The notes beneath the pieces are model-generated. The model made no database searches, was not told the DNA's origin, and saw nothing but the letters and a program-made list of their open reading frames with translations. A stretch of DNA of 64,000 nucleotides, from assembly GCA_040509495.1 (NCBI GenBank), contig JBEVKW010000406.1, positions 1 to 64,000 on the forward strand, read 5' to 3'. The stretch is from Terrimonas_A sp040509495 (lineage in GTDB: Bacteria > Bacteroidota > Bacteroidia > Chitinophagales > Chitinophagaceae). The translations under genes and the position numbers were made by a program. Below are positions 26,514 through 36,185 of this stretch, piece by piece. Numbering within the stretch: the stretch's first letter is position 1; each line of letters begins with the position of its first letter.

Positions 26514-26900
26514 CTATTTCTTAAGGTTAGGGATCTCGTTAACGTGCATAAAGATCTTCTTGTGCTTTTTTAAGCCGGATGCGACCATTTCATCCGCACC
26601 CGCGGAAGGGCCGCCAATGCGAAGAACAGCATCACAGTGATCTATCAGTTGAACCGCCACAGGGTGGAATAGTTCATTAAAGATCTCATCCCCTGTTTCT
26701 TTGGAACCAGCAGCCTCAATTAACGGCAACGCAAACCATTCCCCCAGCACGGGCATATGGCCGATACGATAGAGATGAAGCGCCATATCAGTCATCGCCT
26801 TTGCGTTTGCTGCGATCAGGTCAGGATTGTCATTCGTACCGGAGCGGTATGGCCCGGCAACCAGGATCATCATCGAACGGCTATTTGTGTCTGCATGCAT
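26514..26900 (-). CDS. DUF4406/nucleoside deoxyribosyltransferase-like protein, 128 aa
   Basis: The frame opens at 26900, but Met10 or Met11 (26873/26870) may be the true start because the domain begins there with MILVAGPYRSGT. It follows the small deoxyribosyltransferase-like Rossmann fold: an N-terminal AGPYR loop, NAKAMTDMALHLYRIGHMPVLGEW, and the acidic DHCDAVLRIGGPSAGADEM segment. Base or nucleotide processing is inferred. No operon partner. Confidence 0.6.
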   Translation of the reverse strand: MHADTNSRSMMILVAGPYRSGTNDNPDLIAANAKAMTDMALHLYRIGHMPVLGEWFALPLIEAAGSKETGDEIFNELFHPVAVQLIDHCDAVLRIGGPSAGADEMVASGLKKHKKIFMHVNEIPNLKK

Positions 26901-27085
26901 GATAAAAAGATTGCTCCCGAAGGTAGATTGAAATGATCTTCCCGGTAGCAGGCTTTTTTGTGAATTGCAGTATTACTGAAGCAGATTGATCATATCTGGT
27001 CATTAATAGTGAAGTTGACCCGTCAGTCGCTTATATGTCAAAAGAGCCCTTAACCATACATAATATCTTTCCTGTTCTTCGCATT

Positions 27086-27478
27086 CTAAAACTGAACGAC
27101 AGGAGCCGCCTTTGAAAAGCCGCCATCGGCATCCGCGGTTGCGGTTGTCGGTGTTGACACCTGGGTGTTCCCTCTTTTGACGACCACGGTTACCTGCTGA
27201 CCGGGTTGTCCGCCAAAACCAGAAATGGCAATGATCGCAGCAGTGACGTTTGATTGGTAGGTGATCTCCTTTGACCACGGAGGAGCAACGATTTCATTGT
27301 TGGTTCCACCGACATCTGTTGTATACGACGCATACACTGTTCCGGAGAAATTGCCGGAGATCTCATATTTTAATTTCCGGGAGTTACCGCCATTATCATT
27401 GTCATCATCTTTACTGCAGGAAAAGCAGAGCAGGCATACAAAAACGGCGACCAGGGAGAGTAACGGAGTTATACGCAT
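27086..27478 (-). CDS. Small lipoprotein, 130 aa
   Basis: ATG 27478 gives a signal sequence with lipobox (LLCFSC, Cys about 21) followed by an Asp/Asn/Gly spacer. The mature domain (about 35-130) is beta-rich: KLKYEISGNFSGTVYASYTTD, then VTAAIIAISGFGGQPGQQVTVVVKRG. This resembles the MmpS-like or small Ig-like lipoproteins of Bacteroidota, and residues end in VQF. A longer frame starts at 27520 but adds only charged residues. Function unknown. Confidence 0.65.
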   Translation of the reverse strand: MRITPLLSLVAVFVCLLCFSCSKDDDNDNGGNSRKLKYEISGNFSGTVYASYTTDVGGTNNEIVAPPWSKEITYQSNVTAAIIAISGFGGQPGQQVTVVVKRGNTQVSTPTTATADADGGFSKAAPVVQF

Positions 27479-27728
27479 ACAGAGTGTTTTGCGTAAAGAA
27501 AATCGAGATATCATAAACATCCTGTTTGAAATACAGGAACGAAGGTGGTAATTAGCGTCGTTAATGTGGTGTTCCCTGCTGCTGGTATGCTGTTGGACGA
27601 TCCTGGCGCTTGGTTATTGGGTGAAGTGTGATCTCTTTTGAAAGTGCAGGTGGTTGTGCCAGTGGATGAATGGTGTAAACCGAACCGCTGCTACGAATAA
27701 CACTCGGCCCGTAGAAATTTTATTTTCT

Positions 27729-28196
27729 CTATGAAGGAATCCTGATAGACAAACCGCTTTTCACAATATCCATGCAGATAGAAGATTTGAACCGCTTCAC
27801 TCCGGGATTGTTAAAAAACAGCTGGTGTGTCAATCCCTCATATTCTTTCATGGTATATACTACCACGATCAGCAGAAAGTCGTTCTCTCCGGTCACATAA
27901 TAGCATTGCTGCACTTGCGGAGTATTTTTGAATGTACGTTTGGTTTCCGCGATCAGCTCCACCTTATCCGTTTCCATTTCCACTTGTACAACGATGGTGA
28001 TCTGCGATCCGAGATAGTCCGGGTTCAGTATAGAAATATCTCCTTTAATGGCGCCGATCTCCCGAAGCCGGGTGATCCGCCGCTGAACGGCGGGTGCGGA
28101 TAATCCAATGGCATCGCCGATCTCGCGTTGCGAGGTCATATTATTATCCTGCAACACGGCGAGGATCTTATGGTCCAGTTGATCTAGTGTTTGCAT
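27729..28196 (-). CDS. Lrp/AsnC-family regulator, 155 aa
   Basis: Winged helix-turn-helix (about 1-60: LDQLDHKILAVLQDNNMTSQREIGDAIGLSAPAVQRRITRL) followed by the RAM/AsnC ligand domain (about 65-150: VVQVEMETDKVELIAETKRTF, VQQCYYVTGENDFLLIVVV). Length is normal. It is divergent from an EamA-type exporter, and the shared spacer carries repeated GTGCAAAAGA and TGCA elements. By analogy it probably senses an amino acid or related metabolite and controls the exporter. Confidence 0.9.
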   Translation of the reverse strand: MQTLDQLDHKILAVLQDNNMTSQREIGDAIGLSAPAVQRRITRLREIGAIKGDISILNPDYLGSQITIVVQVEMETDKVELIAETKRTFKNTPQVQQCYYVTGENDFLLIVVVYTMKEYEGLTHQLFFNNPGVKRFKSSICMDIVKSGLSIRIPS

Positions 28197-28213
28197 AGTA
28201 AAATGAAATAAAA

Positions 28214-28277
28214 GTGCAAAAGACGGCTGAATTTAAAGGAAAAATGCAGGTTTTGCAATTTATTTTTGTGCAAAAGA
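28214..28277. promoter_or_regulatory. Divergent AsnC/EamA control region
   Basis: GTGCAAAAGA occurs at 28214-28223 and 28268-28277, with TGCAGGTTTTGCA at 28245-28257 between. TATTTTTG at 28261-28268 matches the -7 box for the exporter. The repeats are candidate sites for the divergent AsnC-type regulator. Confidence 0.45.
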
Positions 28278-28285
28278 GCGAAAAA

Positions 28286-29203
28286 GTGAAGAATAATCAT
28301 ACGAAAGGCTTTGTGATGGCATTAGTAGCCGCCACTTTATGGGGCGTATCCGGAAGCTGTGGACAGTTCTTATTTCAGCAACGGGGCGTCAGTGTGGAAT
28401 GGCTGATGTCTGCCCGCATGTTAGGGGCGGGATCATTACTGCTGATGGCAGCGTTGTCAAAAAAAGACCGGCATGTTTGGGCAGTTTGGCGGAATAAAAC
28501 AGACAGGATGAGGATCCTGGTGTTTGGAATTCTTGGAATGCTGACGGTACAGTACACCTATTTTGCCGCTATCAAGCACTCTAATGCAGCGACGGCAACA
28601 ATCCTCCAGTTTATGGCGCCGGTGCTGATCGCGCTATACTTTGCCATAAGGCATGGCCGCCGGTTAAACATCGCCGAATATGGAGCCATTGCCCTCGCTT
28701 TGACCGGTACATTCTTTCTGGTGACGCATGGCAATATCCGCGATCTGAATATTTCACCTCTGGCATTTGTTCTCGGAATCGCATCAGCAGTCAGCCTCGC
28801 GTTCTATACCTTACTGCCTGGATCACTGATCCGGAAATACAGCGCACTAAGTGTGATCGGCTGGGGACTTTTCATCGGAGGCATTGCTATCTCTTTTGTT
28901 CATCCTCCCTGGAAGATCGATGGAACATGGGATTCGTATACCATTGCCAATAGCGCTTTTGTGATCATCTTCGGAACGTTGATCCCTTTTTATACGTATC
29001 TGAAAGCGGTGCAGATAATCGGCGGACAAAAAGCAAGTTTGCTGACCTCGGCCGAACCTCTTTCCGCAACGATCGTAGCAGTAGCATGGCTTGGAGTATC
29101 ATTCCAGGCTATGGATTGGGTAGGCGCATTGCTTATCATTGGAACAGTGTTGATGCTGTCAGTTGGAAAGAAAGCGACGCAGAAGATACAGGGTGATGCG
29201 TGA
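28286..29203 (+). CDS. EamA/DMT-family transporter, about 305 aa
   Basis: Ten predicted membrane segments in two EamA repeats: VMALVAATLWGVSGSCGQFLF, MLTVQYTYFAAIKHSNAATATIL, IALALTGTFFLV, VLGIASAVSLAFYTLLP and, in the second repeat, FIGGIAISFV, IIFGTLIPFYTYLKAV and ILMLSVGK. I place the start at GTG 28286 because a TATTTTTG -7 box at 28261-28268 would put transcription after the earlier GTG at 28214. Drug/metabolite exporter, probably of an amino acid or related compound given the divergent AsnC regulator. Confidence 0.85.
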   Translation: MKNNHTKGFVMALVAATLWGVSGSCGQFLFQQRGVSVEWLMSARMLGAGSLLLMAALSKKDRHVWAVWRNKTDRMRILVFGILGMLTVQYTYFAAIKHSNAATATILQFMAPVLIALYFAIRHGRRLNIAEYGAIALALTGTFFLVTHGNIRDLNISPLAFVLGIASAVSLAFYTLLPGSLIRKYSALSVIGWGLFIGGIAISFVHPPWKIDGTWDSYTIANSAFVIIFGTLIPFYTYLKAVQIIGGQKASLLTSAEPLSATIVAVAWLGVSFQAMDWVGALLIIGTVLMLSVGKKATQKIQGDA

Positions 29204-29251
29204 GGATCGATCCGAGATGGCGCCATGTTACAGAATAAGCGATTTGTTTAA

Positions 29252-29310
29252 GATCATTGGATAAATGAAAAAGCCCCGGTTGAAGGGGCTTTTTCATTTA
29301 TCCAATGATC
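29252..29310. terminator. Long bidirectional terminator hairpin
   Basis: A 26-pair near-perfect stem (arms starting GATCATTGGATAAATG and ending in the complement) around loop GGTTGA separates the convergent EamA and sugar dehydrogenase genes. The GC-rich top flanked by A/T runs works as terminator in both directions. Confidence 0.85.
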
Positions 29311-29329
29311 AGTAAGAGCTGGTGAATTC

Positions 29330-30580
29330 TTATTTTCCTTTGCTGATCCGGTAAAGATTTCCGCCATCAGTAACGGTATAGAACATTCCGTCTGAATAAA
29401 CGATATCGCGGAAACGTTCCTTTTTATCCGTCAGCAACCATTCCTCTCCCACCACTTTATCATCTTTGATCACAAGGCGGTTGATACGTGAACCGCTCAG
29501 CCCGCAAATGAACAGGTTATTTTCCCATTCAGGAATTGCAGTGCCTTTATAAAAGCTCATACCACTGGGCGACAACACTGGATCCCAGTAATAAACAGGT
29601 TGTTCCATTCCTTCTTTCTGTTGAATGGAATCGCCGATCTTCTTACCCGAATATTCAAGACCATAAGTGATCACCGGCCAGCCGTAATTTTTACCTGCTC
29701 TGATGATGTTCACTTCATCGCCACCACGCGGACCAAACTCTGCTTCCCATAATTCCCCGGTCACCGGGTTTAACGCTAATCCCTGCGGATTGCGAACACC
29801 ATAGGCAAATATTTCCGGCTTTGCATTGGCCTGGTTAAGGAAAGGATTGCCCGGAGCAGGCTTTCCTTCTTTTGTTATTTTAAAGATCTTTCCAAGACCG
29901 GAATTCAACTCCTGCGCCTGATGTCTTCCTTCCAGCACCGAACGCTCACCTGCGCTTACAAACAGGTTTCCGTCTTTGTCAAAAACAAGCCGTGAGCCAT
30001 AGTGAAGATCACTATTGTTCAGTTCAGGCAATGCTCTGAAAATAACAACAGGATTTTCTACCACTCCTTTTTCTTCATTCAGCTTTCCTTTCGCGACAGC
30101 GGTCAAATTCCCTTTCTGATAAGGTTCAGAGAAAGACCAGTAAATGATCCCGTTGCTGGTAAAGTCCGGATCAAGGGTTACATCGAGCAGGCCACCCTGC
30201 CCGGATGCGTCAACTTTCGGTAAGCCCGTGATCTTTTTCACATCGCTGCCGTCAGCAGAAACGGATTGAAGATAACCAGATTTGTCAGTGATCAGGATCC
30301 GGCCACCAGGCAACACTTTGACTGACCATGGGCGACCCAAACCTCCGGCCAGTTTGTCGACCTGAATGCTTGTCGTGGTTTTCACCACTTCAGCGATCCT
30401 GGTTTGTCCCGGAAACGCAGGCTTATAGTTTGAGTTGGCTGCATTCTTTTCCAATCCGGCCGCTACCGGCTTTGTAGTATCAGCCTGATTACCCTCTGCT
30501 GGAGTGGAAGCATTGCCACATCCGACCGATGCATTTAAGAGAACGGCTGTAGAAAAAAGGAATACAATTCTTTTGTGCAT
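29330..30580 (-). CDS. PQQ-dependent sugar dehydrogenase-like lipoprotein, 416 aa
   Basis: Signal with lipobox ASVGC (Cys21), then a six-bladed propeller of the soluble aldose dehydrogenase (GSDH) family: LGRPWSVKVLPGGRILITDKSGYL (about 80-105), DLHYGSRLVFDKDGNLFVSAGER (about 195-217), YGVRNPQGLALNPVTGELWEAEFGPRGGDEVNI (near 270-300) and YGWPVITYG. These motifs include the residues usually around PQQ and the active His/Arg. Converts aldoses to lactones in the periplasm in relatives; the cofactor here is inferred. No PQQ biosynthesis genes are in view. Confidence 0.85.
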   Translation of the reverse strand: MHKRIVFLFSTAVLLNASVGCGNASTPAEGNQADTTKPVAAGLEKNAANSNYKPAFPGQTRIAEVVKTTTSIQVDKLAGGLGRPWSVKVLPGGRILITDKSGYLQSVSADGSDVKKITGLPKVDASGQGGLLDVTLDPDFTSNGIIYWSFSEPYQKGNLTAVAKGKLNEEKGVVENPVVIFRALPELNNSDLHYGSRLVFDKDGNLFVSAGERSVLEGRHQAQELNSGLGKIFKITKEGKPAPGNPFLNQANAKPEIFAYGVRNPQGLALNPVTGELWEAEFGPRGGDEVNIIRAGKNYGWPVITYGLEYSGKKIGDSIQQKEGMEQPVYYWDPVLSPSGMSFYKGTAIPEWENNLFICGLSGSRINRLVIKDDKVVGEEWLLTDKKERFRDIVYSDGMFYTVTDGGNLYRISKGK

Positions 30581-30765
30581 AACGATGAAAGATAAAATGT
30601 GAATGTATTAATGACACACAAAATACAGAAAGCGGGCCAGATCGGTTTACTCATTTAAAAAGATGTGATGGATGGAAAGATTGCGGCAAACTAAATTAGT
30701 TGAACATTCGCCGCCCGTACTTGTCGTTCTACTCAAACGCAACCTTCATCCCTGAACAGCCACTT

Positions 30766-30773
30766 TACTTTTG
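30766..30773 (+). promoter_or_regulatory. -7 box (TACTTTTG) close to the start of the 225-aa lipoprotein
   Basis: TACTTTTG matches TAnnTTTG and ends 10 bases before ATG 30784, implying a very short leader. Confidence 0.45.
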
Positions 30774-30783
30774 CGTCAAAAAA

Positions 30784-31461
30784 ATGCGATACCTGCTCAT
30801 TGTTCTACTGACAGCGTCCTGTAATATACAGAATGCGGGTACTGATCCGGGCAATAACCGTGAGGAAGCACAAATTGTTCCAGCCGTAAAAGCAAGCATA
30901 CACGACTCCGTCATACCAACAGCTGCCCAGTATAATAAAATTCCCGCTGCTCAACTCACAGAAGGAGTGCTAACATTAAAAGAGCATGGTAAGGGACTTC
31001 TGAGGATCTACGATTTTCATAACCGGGAATGGCTGTCATTAAAGGTCGACAGCATTGCGCCAGACTCACTGAAGCCATATTCCTGCTACCCCGATTACGA
31101 AAATCTTGTATTTCGCGTGACCCGATTTGATGCTGAATATTATCATGTGATCGTGAATGAAGAAACCGGTCTCACTGCTAAAATTCGAAAGAGTGAGCCA
31201 TCCCTGGTCTTTCAACGCTGGGACGAACATGTTATCTCTGTATTCTCTGTTGATTTTGACGCGGACAAAAATCCTGTAAAACAAGATACCACTGGCCAGC
31301 AACGCGCTGCCTATAACAATGATGTAGAGTTCTTTTTCCCTGTCCGGACCCAGGGTGATTGGCTGGAGGTCAGGTGGGATGATGACACGAAAGAAAAAAA
31401 CGGTTGGATAAAATGGCGTAACGGAAATACGTTGCTGATCTATCTTAACTACATCGCCTGA
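30784..31461 (+). CDS. Lipoprotein of unknown function, 225 aa
   Basis: ATG 30784 begins MRYLLIVLLTASC, a short signal with Cys13; the longer frame to 30700 is unlikely because a -7 box lies between. Two weak beta-rich halves follow: HGKGLLRIYDFHNREWLSLKVDS (about 60-82) and a C-terminal FPVRTQGDWLEVRWDD (near 188-203) ending in NGWIKWRNGNTLLIYLNY, which reads like an SH3-like fold. Convergent with the beta-galactosidase gene. Function unknown. Confidence 0.55.
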   Translation: MRYLLIVLLTASCNIQNAGTDPGNNREEAQIVPAVKASIHDSVIPTAAQYNKIPAAQLTEGVLTLKEHGKGLLRIYDFHNREWLSLKVDSIAPDSLKPYSCYPDYENLVFRVTRFDAEYYHVIVNEETGLTAKIRKSEPSLVFQRWDEHVISVFSVDFDADKNPVKQDTTGQQRAAYNNDVEFFFPVRTQGDWLEVRWDDDTKEKNGWIKWRNGNTLLIYLNYIA

Positions 31462-31645
31462 CATACTCAAACACCGACCCCAACGTGCAAAACTCCCTAT
31501 TTTATATAGCTAATGTCTGCTATGATAAAGATTAAGCGAAAAGCATTCTCCGTTTTATTTTCTATTATATGGGGTACCGGCTAAACGACTGCTTTGTACC
31601 ATTACCGCCTGCAGGATTTATGCTAGTTACTACTACGGAAGTAAC

Positions 31646-31680
31646 AGGAAGAGGAGATCTTATATCTCCTCTTCCTTATT
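31646..31680. terminator. Terminator between convergent genes
   Basis: A 13-pair stem (arm AGGAAGAGGAGAT) with loop CTTAT is followed on the plus strand by TTATTATAT. It separates the 225-aa lipoprotein gene from the beta-galactosidase gene. Confidence 0.65.
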
Positions 31681-31715
31681 ATATCATTTTATAAAGAAAT
31701 TGAGTTTGCCCGTTG

Positions 31716-34700
31716 TTAAAACGGCTCGACCCAATAACTATACGAATAGTTTCCGTAAGGAAGCAAATACTGTTGCATGGGCATCGAGCGCCAGCTGTCG
31801 ATTCCACCGACACCCATTTGTTTCAGATCAATATTCAACTGTGTTTGCGGCCTTTTCACCAGGTCAGCAGCATGGCGTTGCTGACGCTTCGGTCCATTAT
31901 CCAGGTCGCTATCAAAAAAATGAAGCGCGCTGATACTTAATAATGAATCTGACTGAATGCGCAAACCTCTACCCTTTGCATTGGTAAGTTGATACCAACG
32001 GATATCCGTGCGGTTACCGGTCTCCTGGGGAACCACATAAGGAAAATACTGTTCGTCCACAGTTTGTTTGTAGAGGCCTACATGTGCGCTGAAATTCCGA
32101 TCCTGGTAATTCTCCTGCGGACCCCGTCCATAGTACTCAACGTTTTCAAACCCTTTTGACAAGATCCATTGCATACCGAAACGCGGAAGCACTGCAAGTT
32201 TCCCGATAGAATCTTTATTTACGCCGATGCGTTGTTCGATCAGGATCTTCCCTGCAGCATTGATAGTGTATTGAACTTCCAGCTTCGCCTGCGCCTCCGA
32301 AAGTTTATAAACAGCTTTTACTATGGCCAGCCCATCCGTTACACTTTCCGTTAGAGAAATCAACTCCTGTTTTCCCGTAACGTCTTTCCAGATCTGGAGC
32401 TTCTGCGGCGTATTGGCTCCATAATCATTATCATTTGGCGCTCGCCAGAAATTCGGCTTCAGGTGATAGGCTGTATCAAGAAGTGGTGTTCCTTTATAAT
32501 TGTATTCTTTGATAAACCCGGTGGCTTTATCAAAGCTGACAAAAGCCTTTGCACTGTAGAATTGTAAATTCAGTGCATTTTCTTTTTTCAAAACAGGACC
32601 TTCATTGATGATCTTTGCCTGGAGCGGCTGAGTGGAACGAAGCTGCAATTGTTCCGTTGCAACCGTATGATCCGATGGCACAAGCGGTGCCTCTTTTTTG
32701 GTTTTGAAGACAAGGTTCAAAAACACTTCTCCATCCCCCACTTTTTTGTACGGAATATAAAATGACCGCGTTTGCTGCGGCAGTACATTCACCTCTTGTA
32801 ATACGCCTTTCTGCTGTTGTTTTCCATTTACGATGATCTCCCATTGGAGGTAAACACCAGACAGATCGGTAAAGAATTTTTCATTGTAGATTTTCAGTGA
32901 ATCTCCGTTCAGGGTTGAGTGAATATCCTGGTAGATCTTTTTCATTTCCCAGGCATGTGGATACGGAGTGCGGTTTGCGTAAAAGATCCCTTTCGCCGCA
33001 TAGTTCCAGTCGGTGATCGCTTCTTCAGGTTCGTAATCTCCGCCGTACGTATAAACGGTGTCGCCTTTGCTGTTCACCCGTTGGAAACACTGGTCAACGA
33101 AATCCCAGATATAGCCTCCCTGGAAAATGTTCTTATTACTTCTGATCACTTTCCAGTAATCGATAAAATTACCCAATGAGTTGCCCATGGCATGTGCATA
33201 TTCACACATGATAAAAGGTCTTGCCGGATGCTGGTTGTTTTTGGCATAGTCCAGCATACCGCCGGGTGTAGGGTACATTGGGTTCACGATATCGGAATCC
33301 CATTCCCAGGCAAAACGGCGGTAATCCGCCACTGCGCGTTCGTACTGGATCGGCCGGCTGCTATCTCGCTGCTTCATCCACAGATAACAATTATAGAAAT
33401 TGTATCCGTTACCCGCTTCGTTGCCCATGCTCCAGAGAATGACAGATGCGTGGTTCTTGTCGCGCTCCATCATTCGCTGTACGCGAAGTAAATGGGCATT
33501 CACCCAGGTAGGCCGATTCGCCATGGTCAAAGTAAGGTCATAACCCATTCCATGCGACTCGATGTTTGCTTCATCCACAACGTATAGCCCGTATTGATCG
33601 CATAGCTCCAGCCAGGTCTCACTGTTTGGATAGTGACTGGTCCTAACGGAATTGATGTTGTATTGTTTCATCAATTGTATATCCCGGATCATTGCTTCAC
33701 GGGAGATCACCTGTCCTGTTTTGGGATCTGTCTCGTGCCGGTTCACACCCTTGACCAGGATCGGCTGTCCATTCACCAGCAATAATCCGTTTTTGATCTC
33801 GATCTTTCGAAAACCGATCTGCTGCGTTGTCATCTCCTGTAAAGCACCGCCAGCATCTCTGATCTTTATTTGTACCTGGTAAAGCGACGGCGTTTCTGCT
33901 GTCCATAATTCCGGGGCAACTACCGGCATTGACAACTGCAGGCGGTTTGAATCGAATGGTTGCGTGTCAGATGAAATGATCTTTCCATTCTTCAACAGCA
34001 TCACTTCGGCTTTGGTGCCTTTTCCGGGCTGGCCGTTCAATGTGCAGATGGTTTTAAGAACCGCATTCTTATATTCATTATCCAGTTCGGTTTTTACTTC
34101 AACATCAAAAAGATGAACCGGATTTCTTGCAACGAGGAAACAACTGCGTGTGATCCCACTCAACCGCCACATATCCTGGTCTTCGATATAGTTGGCATCA
34201 CACCAGCGCATGATCTTCAGCGTAAGGAGGTTTTTACCTTTTTGCAGGTAAGAAGTAATATCAAACTCGGAAGGCAATTTGCTGTCTTCTCCATACCCAA
34301 CGTAGCGGCCATTTACCCAAACGGAGAGATTCGACTTAGCAGCACCAATATGCATGATCACCTGTTTCCCGTTCCACTCTTCGGGAATGATCACTTCACG
34401 GCGATACACTGCCGTAGGATCAAAACTCAATGGAACGGCAGGCGGCTCAAGGCGGCGCATCAGGTAGCGAAATTCAAACCCGGAAGTAGTATAGATCGGG
34501 AACCCATATCCATTCATTTCCCAGTTACCAGGCACGTTGAATGATGGCCAGTTTTTGTCATCGAATCCTGTGCGCTCAAATCCCTGCGGCAAATCCGCGG
34601 GCTTATCAACGTACTTGAATTTCCAGGCACCATTCAGGCTTTGATAATTCCGCGACTGCTGCCAGTCGCCTTTTGCGGCCACGGTTTCGTTTTCATAGCT

Positions 34701-34904
34701 AAAAAAAGATGCATGCATCGGCAGACGATGCTGCTCAATGATCTTCTCATCAAGCCAGGGAACTCCCGGACGCGCGGAGGTTGTATCATAATATTTCTTA
34801 CCGGTTCTATCACCAGACAATGTTGGGCTTGATTGAGCTAAACCCGTTCCGGCTAGGCTTACAAAGCTGGCCAATAACAAAATGGATGAACAGTTATTTG
34901 ACAT
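31716..34904 (-). CDS. GH2 beta-galactosidase, secreted, 1062 aa
   Basis: Hydrolyses beta-galactosides, probably in the periplasm (signal peptide about 1-23). Domain order is the LacZ-type one: sugar-binding jelly roll (about 85-245, NYQSLNGAWKFKYVD and NVPGNWEMNGYGFPIY), Ig-like domain, TIM barrel with GVNRHETDP (near 383-391), the acid/base motif SMGNEAGNG (Glu near 495), the nucleophile motif IMCEYAHAMGNS (Glu near 568), then Ig-like and the long beta-sandwich small chain (YYGRGPQENYQDR near 925). Length fits LacZ-type enzymes. It stands alone, not next to the SusCD pair. Confidence 0.93.
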   Translation of the reverse strand: MSNNCSSILLLASFVSLAGTGLAQSSPTLSGDRTGKKYYDTTSARPGVPWLDEKIIEQHRLPMHASFFSYENETVAAKGDWQQSRNYQSLNGAWKFKYVDKPADLPQGFERTGFDDKNWPSFNVPGNWEMNGYGFPIYTTSGFEFRYLMRRLEPPAVPLSFDPTAVYRREVIIPEEWNGKQVIMHIGAAKSNLSVWVNGRYVGYGEDSKLPSEFDITSYLQKGKNLLTLKIMRWCDANYIEDQDMWRLSGITRSCFLVARNPVHLFDVEVKTELDNEYKNAVLKTICTLNGQPGKGTKAEVMLLKNGKIISSDTQPFDSNRLQLSMPVVAPELWTAETPSLYQVQIKIRDAGGALQEMTTQQIGFRKIEIKNGLLLVNGQPILVKGVNRHETDPKTGQVISREAMIRDIQLMKQYNINSVRTSHYPNSETWLELCDQYGLYVVDEANIESHGMGYDLTLTMANRPTWVNAHLLRVQRMMERDKNHASVILWSMGNEAGNGYNFYNCYLWMKQRDSSRPIQYERAVADYRRFAWEWDSDIVNPMYPTPGGMLDYAKNNQHPARPFIMCEYAHAMGNSLGNFIDYWKVIRSNKNIFQGGYIWDFVDQCFQRVNSKGDTVYTYGGDYEPEEAITDWNYAAKGIFYANRTPYPHAWEMKKIYQDIHSTLNGDSLKIYNEKFFTDLSGVYLQWEIIVNGKQQQKGVLQEVNVLPQQTRSFYIPYKKVGDGEVFLNLVFKTKKEAPLVPSDHTVATEQLQLRSTQPLQAKIINEGPVLKKENALNLQFYSAKAFVSFDKATGFIKEYNYKGTPLLDTAYHLKPNFWRAPNDNDYGANTPQKLQIWKDVTGKQELISLTESVTDGLAIVKAVYKLSEAQAKLEVQYTINAAGKILIEQRIGVNKDSIGKLAVLPRFGMQWILSKGFENVEYYGRGPQENYQDRNFSAHVGLYKQTVDEQYFPYVVPQETGNRTDIRWYQLTNAKGRGLRIQSDSLLSISALHFFDSDLDNGPKRQQRHAADLVKRPQTQLNIDLKQMGVGGIDSWRSMPMQQYLLPYGNYSYSYWVEPF

Positions 34905-35196
34905 TATACTTGTCTTTAATGCTAAGCGATATGCGTAAGGATAAAGTTATGGCCTCGCGCGGTGAAACGCAGGGGGTAAATTGTGATATAGGTGGGGTAT
35001 TTTGCATGAATGCCGCTGATCAAAATGGGGAAGAACAACACAAGACCGATAGCCGGGTTCCGCCATTCACTTGGCAGAAGACGCCACATTCGCTGATCAT
35101 ATCTCCCGCCCATGTTTCCGGCCGCCGGCCTACGCTGCCCGGCAAGTTTAAACAGGACGATCAACCAATGACGAAACAACTATTTTGATATCTTCG
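34905..35196. other. Divergent spacer without clear genes
   Basis: Between the divergent beta-galactosidase and M23 peptidase genes. A TAACTTTA box on the minus strand could serve the galactosidase and TATTTTGAT just before 35197 the peptidase; neither has a good -33. Open frames here are chance. Confidence 0.3.
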
Positions 35197-36066
35197 ATGC
35201 CGGAAAAATCAAAACATCCATTGTCATCCTTACTTCGCTTAAAACAGGTTCTCGTTGTTGCTGTTGCAGCTTGCTTCGTAGCATGTGCAGGGACGAACAG
35301 ATTTCCCACAGAGACGTATTATGAATTCACCTACGGATTTCATCATTCGTATCAGGATAATACTATCACATTCCGTCTTTCAAACCCGCTGATGTGTCCT
35401 TTGCAAGTGCAGTTATCTGGTATTAACGGACGCCCGGACCTGGAGAAAAAATTTGGAACAATTGTATTACGCGAGAAACTGGATACCACCATACGGATTT
35501 ACTTCCGCGATCTTAATACGGACAGGCTCAGATACGTTGTACGCCAGGGAGATCCGAAGAAAACGGTTAGAAAAAACCGGATTTCATACCCATTTCCTTC
35601 CGGCAAAACATACACGGTCATACAGGGATACAATTCTATGTTTTCTCACAACGACGCTAGCAGTAGGTATGCTATTGATTTTAATCTGCAGATCGGGGAT
35701 ACTGTAACTGCCGCAGATGATGGCTATGTGGTCGGTCTGATCCAGAATTATAAAAGACACGGAACAAGCAAAGAATGGAGAGACACCGATAAAGGCAATT
35801 ACATTACGCTCTACCATCCACATAGTGGCATTTTTACCCAGTATGGCCATATTCACCATAAAGGAGCCCTTGTAAAAATGGGCGCGTTCGTTTCGAAAAA
35901 ACAACCCATAGCGATTTCGGGCATGACGGGCTTTACTACCACTCCACACGTTCACTTTAATGTAAAAATACCTACAGAGCGGATCGGATTGGTTTCAACA
36001 GACATCGAGTTTGATAATGCAGAAGGGAGATTGCTGAAGAAAAACGATATCGTTAAAAGCCAGTAA
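35197..36066 (+). CDS. M23-family (LytM-like) peptidase, 289 aa
   Basis: ATG 35197 (a TTG 12 bases upstream is unlikely). Residues about 18-31 form a signal ending VACAG, a plausible lipobox. The C-terminal LytM domain (about 155-270) has the zinc-site pattern: SHNDASSRYAIDFNLQIGD for the His/Asp pair, LYHPHSGIFTQYGHIHHKGAL and TPHVHFNV for HxH. These enzymes cut peptidoglycan cross-bridges or serve as regulators of amidases. The upstream beta-rich domain (about 35-140) is of unknown type. Confidence 0.8.
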   Translation: MPEKSKHPLSSLLRLKQVLVVAVAACFVACAGTNRFPTETYYEFTYGFHHSYQDNTITFRLSNPLMCPLQVQLSGINGRPDLEKKFGTIVLREKLDTTIRIYFRDLNTDRLRYVVRQGDPKKTVRKNRISYPFPSGKTYTVIQGYNSMFSHNDASSRYAIDFNLQIGDTVTAADDGYVVGLIQNYKRHGTSKEWRDTDKGNYITLYHPHSGIFTQYGHIHHKGALVKMGAFVSKKQPIAISGMTGFTTTPHVHFNVKIPTERIGLVSTDIEFDNAEGRLLKKNDIVKSQ

Positions 36067-36185
36067 ACGACCCGCCAGCACATCTGCAAAATGATATAGC
36101 TTTCTCACAACTGAAATGCAGTAATGGCGCTAACGGAATCATGGTCTGTAAAACAGTAATACGCAACACGATCATGCCCGATTAA

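Noticed and set aside
34781..35188. Plus-strand open frame of 135 codons between the galactosidase and M23 genes
   Set aside because: It overlaps the 5' end of the clear galactosidase gene and has no recognisable features.
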